The notes below the pieces were generated by a model, which ran no database searches, was not told the origin of the DNA, and saw only the letters and a program-made list of their open reading frames with translations. Below, one piece after another: positions 27,796 to 36,523 of a stretch of DNA of 43,229 nucleotides (positions are counted from its first letter, which is position 1; the number at the start of each line of letters is the position of its first letter). The position numbers were made by a program, and so were the translations under genes. This stretch comes from JAAYAY01 sp964429355 (GTDB lineage: Bacteria > Planctomycetota > Planctomycetia > Pirellulales > Thermoguttaceae): the NCBI GenBank assembly GCA_964429355.1, contig CAYSCH010000028.1, forward strand, positions 1 to 43,229. Direction: 5' to 3'.

Positions 27796-27813
27796 CTCCT
27801 GCGCAGGAGCTAC
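27796..27813 (-). repeat. REP-like GTAG-led palindrome between convergent genes
   Basis: On the minus strand GTAG (27813-27810) is followed at once by CTCCTGCGCAGGAG, a perfect 14-bp palindrome. GTAG plus palindrome is the textbook form of REP elements bound by RAYT transposases. It may also act as a bidirectional barrier between coxD and the peroxiredoxin gene. Confidence 0.6.
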
Positions 27814-27846
27814 AGTGCCACGCCTGCACGCGACGGCGATCGTCGG

Positions 27847-28437
27847 CTATGCGTATGCCTTCTCGAAGAACTCCTTGCTCCCCTTGGGATCTGCCTTCAT
27901 CGATGCTTTCCCTTCCGTCCAGTTGGCAGGACACACTTCCCCGTTGGCCTCGAAGAACTGAAGGGCCTTGACCATTCGCAGGGCCTCATCCACACTCCGA
28001 CCCAACGGAAGGTTGTTGACCACTTGGTGCTGCACAATCCCATCCTTGTCGATCAGGAACAGGCCGCGAAGGGCGATTCCGCCTGGCAGCAGCACGTCGT
28101 ACGCCTGTGAAATCTTCTTGTCCAGATCGGCAATCAGCGGATAGGCAATCTCACCTATTCCACCCTGTTTGCGCGGCGTATTTCGCCAGGCAAGGTGGCT
28201 GAAGTGACTGTCAACCGAGCAACCCAGGATCTGAACTCCGAGTTTCTCGAATTCTGCGGCAGCCTCCGAAAACGCGATGATCTCCGTGGGGCAAACAAAG
28301 GTAAAGTCCAGCGGATAGAAGAACAGCAGCACATACTTGCCGCGGAAGTCCGACATGGAGACTTCCTTGAAACCCCCGTTCGGCATCACGGCTTGGGCCT
28401 TGAAGTCCGGAGCCTCTTTCGCAACCAACACGCTCAT
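27847..28437 (-). CDS. Typical 2-Cys peroxiredoxin (Prx1/AhpC type)
   Basis: The protein has 196 residues. The peroxidatic Cys49 lies in FTFVCPTEIIAFS and the resolving Cys169 in NGEVCPANW, with the conserved GGIGEIAYPLIAD and the C-terminal YF-like tail reduced to AFEKAYA. This is a cytoplasmic enzyme that reduces hydrogen and organic peroxides using thioredoxin or a dedicated reductase; no AhpF lies beside it. A clear ribosome-binding site (GAGGAG) lies 7 bases upstream of the start. It is transcribed convergently with the respiratory operon. Confidence 0.95.
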   Translation of the reverse strand: MSVLVAKEAPDFKAQAVMPNGGFKEVSMSDFRGKYVLLFFYPLDFTFVCPTEIIAFSEAAAEFEKLGVQILGCSVDSHFSHLAWRNTPRKQGGIGEIAYPLIADLDKKISQAYDVLLPGGIALRGLFLIDKDGIVQHQVVNNLPLGRSVDEALRMVKALQFFEANGEVCPANWTEGKASMKADPKGSKEFFEKAYA

Positions 28438-28873
28438 CCTTCACTCCTCATGCAAACTTTGGTACATCTTTTGTCATCTCCGCCGCATTCACGACGGGTG
28501 TTTGATCTCCTTGCGGAAGGCATCCCGCTTGAGACTATTAATGCAGCACCATACCGGCAGTCAACTTGAACTTCGTTACCGGCCAGGGTCGTCCCTGAAT
28601 TCAACGAGAATTCCGACAAACCGCCTCAAAGGGCACTTCTGCGACACTTTCGACAGCACGAAAACCAGAGCTCTCTACGGACGCCTCCTAACCTAACCCA
28701 CAGAATAACCCTTTTGCTTGGAACGCTAATGCCACTACAGAGGCAACTGTCGTCGCATTCGCATAGTCACACAGATAGCGTTCAACTCCAAGAAAACGAG
28801 CGGGAGGTGGGCCACGCGGACCACCTCCCTTATGTGTTGTGTCGTCGAACGAGCCGCTGTGTAGCCCCAACCG
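28438..28873. other. Promoter-side region of the peroxiredoxin gene, no gene seen
   Basis: About 430 bases between the peroxiredoxin start and the lipoprotein stop, both on the minus strand. The open frames are not protein-like. It must hold the peroxiredoxin promoter. I saw no clear OxyR or PerR box. Confidence 0.5.
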
Positions 28874-29392
28874 CTACGGGGCCGGTTGGTCTGCCGGAGC
28901 CGGAGCATCTGCCGGAGCCGGAGCATCTGCCGGAGCCGGAGCATCTGCCGGAGCCGGAGCGTCTGCCGGAGCCGGAGCATCTGCCGGAGCCGGAGCATCT
29001 GCCGGGGCTGGAGCGTCTGCCGGGGCTGGAGCGTCTGCCGGAGCCGGAGCGTCTGCCGGGGCCGGAACATCTACCGGGGCCGGAACATCTGCCGGTTTGT
29101 CGGCAGGGGTCTCTGCTGGCTTATCAGCCGGCTCTTCCTTGGCGCTATCCGCCGGAACCAATTGCGGTGCCACATCGACCGCCGCAGACGCCTCGTCGCC
29201 CTTCGCCGGTGCCGGCGTCGCAGTATCGGCTGGGGGTTCAGCAGCAGGCGTATCCTGCGGCACGTCGGCCGGCGGGGGAGTCGGATCGAGAGCTGTGCCG
29301 GGCCCCGAATCGGTCGCACCTGGCTCTGCCGGACATCCGGCCACAACCAGCACAAGACCCAACAAAACAACGAGAATACCTAACCTCTTCAT
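28874..29392 (-). CDS. Ala-Pro-rich repeat lipoprotein
   Basis: The protein has 172 residues. The leader MKRLGILVVLLGLVLVVAGC is a lipoprotein signal with Cys20 as lipid site. The rest is low complexity and, from about residue 100, consists of the six-residue unit ADAPAP repeated about a dozen times, an extended rod likely to span from membrane to peptidoglycan or the surface. No enzymatic domain is visible. The 18-bp DNA repeat gives glycine/alanine-rich open frames on the other strand, which I treat as artefacts. Its ribosome-binding site (GGAG) is 6-10 bases upstream. Confidence 0.8.
   Translation of the reverse strand: MKRLGILVVLLGLVLVVAGCPAEPGATDSGPGTALDPTPPPADVPQDTPAAEPPADTATPAPAKGDEASAAVDVAPQLVPADSAKEEPADKPAETPADKPADVPAPVDVPAPADAPAPADAPAPADAPAPADAPAPADAPAPADAPAPADAPAPADAPAPADAPAPADQPAP
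28890..29095. repeat. 18-bp tandem repeat within the lipoprotein gene
   Basis: The plus-strand unit is GCCGGAGCCGGAGCATCT with small variants (GCATCT/GCGTCT, GGAGCC/GGGGCT), about 11 copies. It encodes ADAPAP on the minus strand. Copy number is likely to vary by slippage. Confidence 0.85.
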
Positions 29393-29587
29393 TTTGCATC
29401 TCCTTCAGCTCGAATGGGTGGGTCGCTAAGGATCCCAGGATACGTCCTCCTCGCGGGAAAGTAAATACGCTTGCCAGGGGAGCCTGAGGGACATTCCTTG
29501 GTCGAGGGTTGGCCTGTTTCAGCGCTCATTGGCTGGCAACCGACCTGCCTGGGCGTTATGCGACCAGGTTATGAACGGCGTTCTTCG

Positions 29588-29938
29588 CCGACCGAGATGG
29601 GTAAGCCTCGTCCCCAGCATCGCCGTATGCGGCTCGACACGGTGAGCCTCCGCGGCCTGTTCACTCAGCAGATCCACGGATCCAAACGCAGCCTGCGGTC
29701 GGTCGAGGATTTCACCGAGTTTGAGCAGCGCACCGCCTACTTCAACGGCGACCAGATCCACGCCATCAAGAAGGGAATGAACACATTCACGCTCCGCGGC
29801 ATCAAGGACAGCCCTCCCTACATGCATGACGGGCGATGCCTGACCTTGGAAGATACGGTGGAACTCTTCAACTTGGTCCTTGAGTTGGGACTCGCGCCGG
29901 AAGAGAAAACCGACCTCGCCTTCATGCGGCAACTTTAA
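29588..29938 (+). pseudogene. Internally deleted dihaem-cytochrome (cytochrome c peroxidase-like) remnant
   Basis: Read in one frame it contains LRGLFTQQIHGSKRSLRSVE and FTEFEQRTAYFNGD, then jumps directly to FTLRGIKDSPPYMHDGRCLT and ends LAFMRQL. In the intact family these two blocks are separated by the second haem domain (its CxxCH) of about 100 residues or more. Both haem motifs are missing. The end normally reads VAFMRQL, so one further codon seems lost. No start codon with a ribosome-binding site fits. It is a decayed copy of the same kind of gene as the intact propeller cytochrome at 33183-35153, or of a related one. Confidence 0.7.
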
Positions 29939-29956
29939 CCGTTAAAAAGTCTGGCA

Positions 29957-30034
29957 GAAGCCCGGGTTCCAATCCTTCCAACCTCTCTGCAATCTACCAT
30001 TCGCTAGGGAATTCCGCGGAGGGAACCCGGCTTC
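29957..30034. repeat. Imperfect inverted repeat downstream of the pseudogene
   Basis: GAAGCCCGGGTTCC (29957-29970) pairs with GGAACCCGGCTTC (30022-30034), one base unpaired, across about 50 bases containing a GGAATTCC palindrome. It may be a REP- or MITE-like element, or a terminator-like structure. Confidence 0.5.
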
Positions 30035-30250
30035 ACACCACCATGCCGTTTCCAGTTCGATTGGGGGTATCGTCAATCCCCACTGACATCCTTGAGATTG
30101 CCAACATGCCGCGCCGAATACTGGCAGTGCCTTGCGACGTTTCCGCCGTGGTGTTGCGAAACCGGGTCATTCGTTAAACTGATACCTAAGAATCGGATAA
30201 GAAGTTCCCGAGACCGTCTCGCAGGAAAGATTGGGCGTCAGGCAACCGGC

Positions 30251-32887
30251 ATGAAAGTAATCGTCCTCGACCCTGTGGAGGAGCGGCAGAAGCTGGTGCA
30301 GGAAGTCCTGGCCGAGCAAGGACATCTGGTGACGATCGTCCCCTCGGTGGAAGAACTCCTCACGGCGCGTCGTTCCGGCAACCACCACCTGGTATTCGTT
30401 GCTGCCGAGATCCTCCGCGAAAAAGGGCTTCCCCTCAGCCAACAGTTGCGACTCCCCGACCAGGAGGGGAGCTGCCTGATTCTTGCCCTGCAGTCCGACC
30501 TCGCTGTCCATCCCCGCGATATCCTGGCCGCAGGGGCCGACGATGTGCTGGCTGGGCCTCTGGATCCCGACACCCTGATTCTCCGAACGGCCATCGCAGA
30601 ACACCACCTGCGGCGCGCGCTGCGACGAGATCGCTGGTTTGAAGCTCTCATCGCACTCGGCAATATTGTCTACACGGTCACAGATGCTCACGGAAACATA
30701 TTCTACACGAGTCCGAGTCTCACGAACCTGACCGGATACCACCCCGGCGAGGTGCTCGGCAAGAGTGTGTTCGACTTGGTGGCACCTGAAGACGTCCCCC
30801 GGGCTCGCCGACTCTTGTCGGAGGTCATCTCGCAGCCCGGCGCAACGCAGCATACACAACTCCGCTGGTGGAATGGGCAAGGGCCCCAGGGGGTCGTTGA
30901 AGCAAGTGTCCGAAATTGTCTCGACGACCCACTGTTCGGCGGCTTGCTCATCACATCGACCGATGTGACCAGGCAATGCGCCATGGAAACGGCACTCGAA
31001 ACATCTGAAGCTCGTTACCGTGTCCTGGTCGAAACCGCTCGCGAGGGAATCGCCATCTGCAATTCCGATGAAACCCTGACCTTCGTCAATCCCGCGTTTG
31101 CGGAGTTGCTCGGCTATCCGCGGGACGAAATGACGGGGATGAATCTTCGCGATCTGACCGATGCGACGGAATTCGCGAAGCTCCAGCGCGAGACGGCCCG
31201 GCGGCGGTCCGGTATCGCCAGTCGCTACGAAGTCCGGCTCTGGACGAAACAGAGGAACGCCCGAATCCTTGCCATTTCAGCCGCTCCGCTTTTCAGCGAA
31301 ATGGGAGAGTTCCTCGGTACCCTTGGGGTCGCGACCGATATCACCGAACGCCGCAGGGAAGCTGAACGGCTCCGCAAGAGCGAGGAACGTTACCGTCTGA
31401 TCGCCGAGAATGTGAGCGATGTGATCTGGACTCGGCACCTGCCGGAGCCGCTGGCGGTCCCCGATTCACTCGACCCGGCCGGCGCGGAAGCCTTCATCGA
31501 GGGTCTCTTGGGAAAACTCGCGGCGACCTACGTCAGCCCCTCGGTCACGCGGATGCTCGGTTACAGCGTTTTGGAGGCCCTCACGTTTTCCGTGCAGGAC
31601 GTGTTGACACCACGATCCTTCGTCAACCTTCGACGGGTGATCACCGCGGCCCTGTTGACGCGGGACGACCCGCAGTCAGGTCCGATGACGGTCGAACTCG
31701 AATACCGGACCAGAGACGGAGGAACACGCTGGGGAGAGATGACCGGCAGCCTCCTCTGGGATGAACAGCACCGGATTCTCGGCACCCTGGTCGTCACCCG
31801 CGACATCACCGAACGGAAGCTGGTCGAAGAAGCACTCCTCGGCTCGGAGCACCGTCTCCGCCGCCTGATCGAGAATATGCCCGACTTCGTGATCCTCGTC
31901 GATGATCAAGCCCAGATCTGTTACGTGAACCGCGGTGCTGCCAACCGCCAGCCCCAAGAGCTTCTGGGGCACGACGGCTTCGGCTTCCTCGCCCAGGCAT
32001 CTCAAGAGGCCTGCCGCAAGGCTTTCACCGCCGCCCTGCAAACGGGCGATGTCCAATATGTCGAAGCCGAGGGACTCTCCGGCCTCTGGTGGAGCTGTCG
32101 CCTCGTCCCTTTGAAAGAAAAGACGGGCACCAGCCACGTGATGATCATTTGCACGGACGAAACCGAAGAAAAACGCGCCAACGAAGCCTTGAACGAGGAG
32201 CAGGACCTGTTGCGCCAGCTCATCGAGCTTCACGAACGAGACCGCAAAGTCCTGGCATTTGAACTTCACGACGGCTTCGCCCAGCAATTGACCGGCGCGA
32301 TGATGTCTCTGGAAGTGGCTTCGCGAATGATGGCCGCAACTCCCGAAAAGGCCACCGTCCCCCTCAAGGACTCGATGCGCCTACTGCGCGAGAGCATTGA
32401 GGAATCCCGCCGACTTGTGAGCGGGCTTTGCCCCCCCGTGCTCGACCAGTTCGGAATCGTGGCCGCCATCGAACACCTCGTCAGCCTCAACCACTGCGAC
32501 GAACAACTGGCAATTGAATTTGTCACCCGAGGCCGGGCCAGACGACTTGCGGCCCCTCTGGAAAACGCCGTCTTTCGTATCGTTCAGGAAACCCTCACCA
32601 ACATTCGACGACACAGCGGGAGCCGAAAAGCCGTTGTCGAGCTGCGATTCGATGAACAGTCGGTCTCCGCCGGGGTCCGAGACTGGGGGGCCGGATTTGA
32701 CCCCGGTAGCGTCTGCGAAGACTGTTTCGGTTTGCGCGGAATCCGCGAACGGGCGCGCCTGCTCGGCGGACAGGCCGAAATCGTCAGTACCCCGGGCGAG
32801 GGCACCCTCGTCCAGGTCTCCCTTCCAATGATCGAACCCCGTTCCGACAACGGTAATCGAAATGAATGGGGGCAGGGGTTAGAATGA
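30251..32887 (+). CDS. Multi-PAS sensor histidine kinase (HisKA_3, NarL-partner type)
   Basis: I start at ATG 30251 (MKVIVLDPVEERQKLVQEVL) because an N-terminal receiver-like fold begins there; upstream frame is not protein-like. The 878 residues are: pseudo-receiver (1-125) without a clear phospho-acceptor Asp, four PAS/PAC domains (about 130-245, 255-375, 380-520, 525-650; for example FVNPAFAELLGYPRDEM), then a HisKA_3 dimerisation domain with His673 in FELHDGFAQQLTGAM, and a HATPase_c domain with N-box ETLTNIRRH, VRDWGAGFDP and FGLRGIRERARLLGG. No membrane segment is seen, so it is cytoplasmic and may sense redox or a small ligand. No response regulator gene lies beside it; an orphan kinase. 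Confidence 0.9.
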   Translation: MKVIVLDPVEERQKLVQEVLAEQGHLVTIVPSVEELLTARRSGNHHLVFVAAEILREKGLPLSQQLRLPDQEGSCLILALQSDLAVHPRDILAAGADDVLAGPLDPDTLILRTAIAEHHLRRALRRDRWFEALIALGNIVYTVTDAHGNIFYTSPSLTNLTGYHPGEVLGKSVFDLVAPEDVPRARRLLSEVISQPGATQHTQLRWWNGQGPQGVVEASVRNCLDDPLFGGLLITSTDVTRQCAMETALETSEARYRVLVETAREGIAICNSDETLTFVNPAFAELLGYPRDEMTGMNLRDLTDATEFAKLQRETARRRSGIASRYEVRLWTKQRNARILAISAAPLFSEMGEFLGTLGVATDITERRREAERLRKSEERYRLIAENVSDVIWTRHLPEPLAVPDSLDPAGAEAFIEGLLGKLAATYVSPSVTRMLGYSVLEALTFSVQDVLTPRSFVNLRRVITAALLTRDDPQSGPMTVELEYRTRDGGTRWGEMTGSLLWDEQHRILGTLVVTRDITERKLVEEALLGSEHRLRRLIENMPDFVILVDDQAQICYVNRGAANRQPQELLGHDGFGFLAQASQEACRKAFTAALQTGDVQYVEAEGLSGLWWSCRLVPLKEKTGTSHVMIICTDETEEKRANEALNEEQDLLRQLIELHERDRKVLAFELHDGFAQQLTGAMMSLEVASRMMAATPEKATVPLKDSMRLLRESIEESRRLVSGLCPPVLDQFGIVAAIEHLVSLNHCDEQLAIEFVTRGRARRLAAPLENAVFRIVQETLTNIRRHSGSRKAVVELRFDEQSVSAGVRDWGAGFDPGSVCEDCFGLRGIRERARLLGGQAEIVSTPGEGTLVQVSLPMIEPRSDNGNRNEWGQGLE

Positions 32888-33044
32888 GGATAGAAAGCGG
32901 ATTCACAACTGCGACGGAAGTTTCTCACGGGTGAGAATTGTCGCAGTCGCCGCAGGTTTTGAAATCGGCTCGGAAAAGCCCTGACAAAACCAGGAGTCTC
33001 CCGCGGGCATCCGTGTGCACAATCGGTGGTTTTGTCAACGGCTC

Positions 33045-33151
33045 TAATACGACAGCGCTATGTCGCGAAAATTCCACGATATGTTGGGGTGACAGCAGCG
33101 GCAGCAACCCAACCCGTTGTATGAAAGTCGCGACTAAACGCTGTCATACTA
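33045..33151. mobile_element. MITE-like element with 24-bp terminal inverted repeats
   Basis: The left arm (33045-33068, TAATACGACAGCGC then TATGTCGCGA) and the reverse complement of the right arm (33128-33151) agree at 19 of 24 positions. Between them GTTGGG and CCCAAC form a central stem. The element begins and ends with TA, which could be a target duplication of a TA-specific transposase. It encodes no protein and sits between two plus-strand genes. No transposase for it is visible in the window. Confidence 0.6.
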
Positions 33152-33182
33152 AAAGGCCGTCAACCGGGACGCCTGAACTGCT

Positions 33183-35153
33183 ATGCACCAGAAATCGAAC
33201 CTCCCTTTTGGCTTGACCCTTCTGGCCGTCTGGCTGGTCGCCGCCGGAAGCGCCGAAGCCACCAGCCAGTATTTGGGACCGGCCGCGCTGGTCGCCACGC
33301 GAGACGCTGCCACTCTCTTCGCCGCTTGCGCCGACTCCCGCCAGGTCGTCTGGATCGACACTTCCACCCGAACCGTTTCACGCCGAGTGAGTGTCCCAGG
33401 GAAACCGACCGGCCTGGCCCTTAGCGCAGACGCCACACGGCTGTTCGTAACCTGCGACTCGCCGCAGCCGTCGATCGTCGTCCTCAGCGCCCAGTCGGGG
33501 GAAACGCTGCGAACGATTCCCGCCGGGCACCGTCCGCAGCATCCCGTGCTCGCACCCGACGGCTCGCGGCTTTACGTGTGCAACCAGTTCGACAACGACG
33601 TCTCCATTCTCGCAGCAGATACGGGCGAGCCGATCCGCCGTGTGCCCGTCGTCCGTGAGCCGGTTTCCGCTGATCTCACGCCCGACGGCCGGCACCTGAT
33701 CGTGGCAAACCACCTTCCCAACACCCGCTCCGACCGCGTCTATGACGGCGACATCGGAGCCGTTGTCACGATCTTCGATACCCAGTCTTTCGACACCGCC
33801 AACGTTCGGCTTCGCCGCGGTTCCCACAGCCTGCGCGATGTGTGCGTCTCACCAGACGGGCGGCACGCGCTCGTCACGCACTTGATGGGCAATTTCGACA
33901 TGGTCCCATTCCGGGTCGACACGGGCTGGATCAATGTCAACGTCCTCAGCGTCATCGATATCCAGCGGGCCGAACTGGTCAGTTCGATCGGCATGGACTA
34001 CTACGACCTGGGGGTCGGCAATCCCTGGGACGTCTCCTATTCCGCCGACGGAAAAACGGTCTGCGTGACGAACTCCGGCGTTCACCAATTGTGCGTTATT
34101 TCAGAAGACGAGCTCCTCGGCGACTTCGCCCGCCGCACCATGCAGCCCATGATGGCTGTCTGGCCCATCTACCTGAGCCTGGGCGAAAGCCTCTGGAAAC
34201 GGGTGCCCCTGCCGGGCAAAGGGCCTCGAGGATTGGCGGTCGCCGGTTCCAAGGTCTTCGTGGCCCAATTCTTCAGCGACTCCGTTGCCGTATTCGATCT
34301 GGACTCCAAACCCGTCGATCCGGCGTCCGCTCCCCAGTACGTCGACGTTGCCTACCTCGGTAGTTCCGATTTCTCCAGCTCCTATTCCGGCAACTATTCC
34401 TCGGGCAGTTCCTACTCCGGCGGCCCTTACGCGGCCAGCAGGCAAGCTCAGGATATCTACGAAGTGGCCACGATTCCCCTGGGCCCCCGGCCCGAACTGA
34501 CCCTCGAACGAAAAGGAGAACTCCTCTTCCACGATGCTACCATCTGCTACGAACACTGGCTGAGCTGTGCAAGCTGCCACCCTGATGCACGGGTCGACGG
34601 GCTTAATTGGGACCTCATGAACGACGACCAGGGGAACCCGAAGAACACCAAGAGCATGCTCCTCTCGCACGTCACCCCCCCCTCCATGGCCACCGGCGTC
34701 CGCGCGACCGCCGAGATCGCCGTTCGCGCCGGGATCGAGCACATTCTCTTCTCCGACCGCCCCGAGGAAGAAGCCGTTGCCATCGACGCCTACCTGAAAA
34801 GCCTCCAGCCCGTCCCAAGCCCTCACCTCGTCGATGGCAAGCTCAGCGAAGCCGCCCGTCGCGGGCAGGAAATCTACCAGCGTGTCAGTTGCGATCGCTG
34901 CCATCCCGCTCCACACTACACGGATCGCGCTATGCACGATGTCGGCACCCGAGGCCGCTATGACTACCACGATCGCTTCGACACGCCCACCCTCGTGGAA
35001 GTCTGGCGCACCGCTCCTTACCTCCACGACGGACGCTATGTCACCCTGAAAGAGCTCTTCATCGAAGGAAACCACGGCCTCAATGCATCGCAGCGCAAGA
35101 AGCTCAGCGACCAGGAAATCGACGACCTCGTCGAATTCGTACAATCCCTGTAA
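33183..35153 (+). CDS. YVTN beta-propeller fused to dihaem cytochrome c domain, exported
   Basis: The protein has 656 residues. A signal peptide (LTLLAVWLVAAGSAEA) precedes a seven-bladed YVTN-type propeller (about 25-395, with LFVTCDSPQPSIVVL and RLYVCNQFDNDVSIL). A low-complexity Ser/Gly/Tyr linker (SSYSGNYSSGSSYSGGPY) leads to a MauG/cytochrome-peroxidase-like domain with CASCH (462-466) and CDRCH (570-574), then the typical APYLHDGRYVTLKELF end. It is periplasmic and probably electron-transferring or peroxidatic. It is followed 57 bases on by the radical SAM gene, likely cotranscribed. The substrate is unknown. Confidence 0.85.
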   Translation: MHQKSNLPFGLTLLAVWLVAAGSAEATSQYLGPAALVATRDAATLFAACADSRQVVWIDTSTRTVSRRVSVPGKPTGLALSADATRLFVTCDSPQPSIVVLSAQSGETLRTIPAGHRPQHPVLAPDGSRLYVCNQFDNDVSILAADTGEPIRRVPVVREPVSADLTPDGRHLIVANHLPNTRSDRVYDGDIGAVVTIFDTQSFDTANVRLRRGSHSLRDVCVSPDGRHALVTHLMGNFDMVPFRVDTGWINVNVLSVIDIQRAELVSSIGMDYYDLGVGNPWDVSYSADGKTVCVTNSGVHQLCVISEDELLGDFARRTMQPMMAVWPIYLSLGESLWKRVPLPGKGPRGLAVAGSKVFVAQFFSDSVAVFDLDSKPVDPASAPQYVDVAYLGSSDFSSSYSGNYSSGSSYSGGPYAASRQAQDIYEVATIPLGPRPELTLERKGELLFHDATICYEHWLSCASCHPDARVDGLNWDLMNDDQGNPKNTKSMLLSHVTPPSMATGVRATAEIAVRAGIEHILFSDRPEEEAVAIDAYLKSLQPVPSPHLVDGKLSEAARRGQEIYQRVSCDRCHPAPHYTDRAMHDVGTRGRYDYHDRFDTPTLVEVWRTAPYLHDGRYVTLKELFIEGNHGLNASQRKKLSDQEIDDLVEFVQSL

Positions 35154-35210
35154 TCGCCCCCATGCTCGCCATTCCTGAATCCTCAACCCAACTACCACCC
35201 CCTCGCCCCG

Positions 35211-36495
35211 ATGCCCACCTTCCCCCAGTTTCCCCTCCACGTCATTGCCAAGCCCACCGGGCCGATCTGCAATCTCGCCTGCCAGTATTGCTTCTACCTG
35301 GAAAAAGAATCGCTCTATCCACGCGGCGAAGCGTGGAGAATGTCTGACGACACGCTCCAAACCTACGTGCGGCAGTATATCGAGGCCCAGCCTGCCGGCA
35401 TTGCGGAGATCGACTTCGCCTTCCAGGGCGGAGAGCCCACCCTCATGGGACTCGATTTCTTCCGCCGCGTCGTCCAGTTGCAGAAAGAGCTCGTTCCCCC
35501 CACGGTCCGTATCCGCAATTCCCTGCAAACCNNNNNNNNNNGTTGGTTTGTCGATCGACGGACCCGCCGATTTGCACAACCGCTACCGCGTCGACCGAAC
35601 CGGAGAGGGAACCCATACCCAGGTGATGCGGGCCATGACAACCCTCCAGAAACACCAGATCGACTTCAATGCCCTCGTCTGCGTCAGTCGCCACAACGCC
35701 AACCACCCGCAACGCGTCTATCGGTTCCTCCGCGACCACGGCGTCGAATTCCTCCAGTTCATCCCGATTGTCGAACCCCTGCCCGGTGTCTCATCCTGGG
35801 GCACACCACCGCCGCAAGACGTGCCACCGGAGTCTCTCGTCACTTCCCGCAGCGTGCTGCCGGATCAATTCGGCCGCTTCCTCATTTCCATCTTCGAGGA
35901 GTGGATCCATGCCGATGTTGGCCGGGTCTTCGTTCGCGACTTCGACCAGGCCCTTGCCTCATGGACGGGCGCGGGGGCGACTCTCTGCGTTTACGCGGAG
36001 ACTTGCGGTCGCGCAATGGCCATCGAACACAACGGCGACCTCTATAGTTGCGATCACTACGTGTTTCCCCAGTTCAAACTCGGTAATCTCCACGAAACCC
36101 CGATCCTTGAACTGGCCAATTCCGAGCGCCAGCAACGCTTCGGCCGCGATAAGCTCGATCGATTACCCGACTATTGCAGGAGTTGCCCCGTCCGCTTCGC
36201 CTGCAACGGGGCCTGCCCGAAAGATCGGTTCCTTCATACGCCCGATGGCCAGTTCGGCCTGAATTTCCTCTGCACCGGGTTCAAGATGTTCTTCGAACAT
36301 ATCGACCCGTGCATGCAGTTCATGGCCGCCGAATCGAGAGCCGGACGCCCCGCTGCCGGAATCATGCGGCGCCTCCGGTCCGAGCAGCAGCGAGTCCGGC
36401 AAGAGGCCGAGGCGGAGGGCCGCCCCTTGCGACGCAACGATCCCTGCCCCTGCGGCTCCGGCAAGAAATACAAAAGCTGTTGCATGCGCCGTTAA
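35211..36495 (+). CDS. Anaerobic sulfatase-maturating enzyme (radical SAM, SPASM) with SEC-C tail (interrupted by gap)
   Basis: The N-terminal CxxxCxxC motif (CNLACQYCF, Cys20/24/27) holds the radical SAM cluster. FQGGEPTLMG follows. A 10-N gap at 35532-35541 shifts the frame; the right side opens VGLSIDGPADLHNRYR, where the family would first have TNGTLLDDEW..., so perhaps 50 bases are missing. The SPASM part (ETCGRAMAIEHNGDLYSCDHY, CRSCPVRFACNGACPK) binds the auxiliary clusters, and the FEHIDPCMQFM block is typical of anSME proteins. The tail NDPCPCGSGKKYKSCC is a SEC-C zinc motif. The enzyme makes formylglycine in sulfatases. No sulfatase gene lies in the window. Confidence 0.9.
35532..35541. 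other. Assembly gap (10 N) inside the radical SAM gene
   Basis: Frames on the two sides imply a missing length divisible by three. By family comparison roughly 50 bases are lacking. Confidence 0.95.
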
Positions 36496-36523
36496 ACCAA
36501 ATCAAGTGCGTTGGAGACCCTCA

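Noticed and set aside
28839..29429. Gly/Ala-rich (GAGASA) plus-strand frame
   Set aside because: It is the antisense reading of the ADAPAP repeat; the minus strand has a lipoprotein signal and ribosome-binding site.
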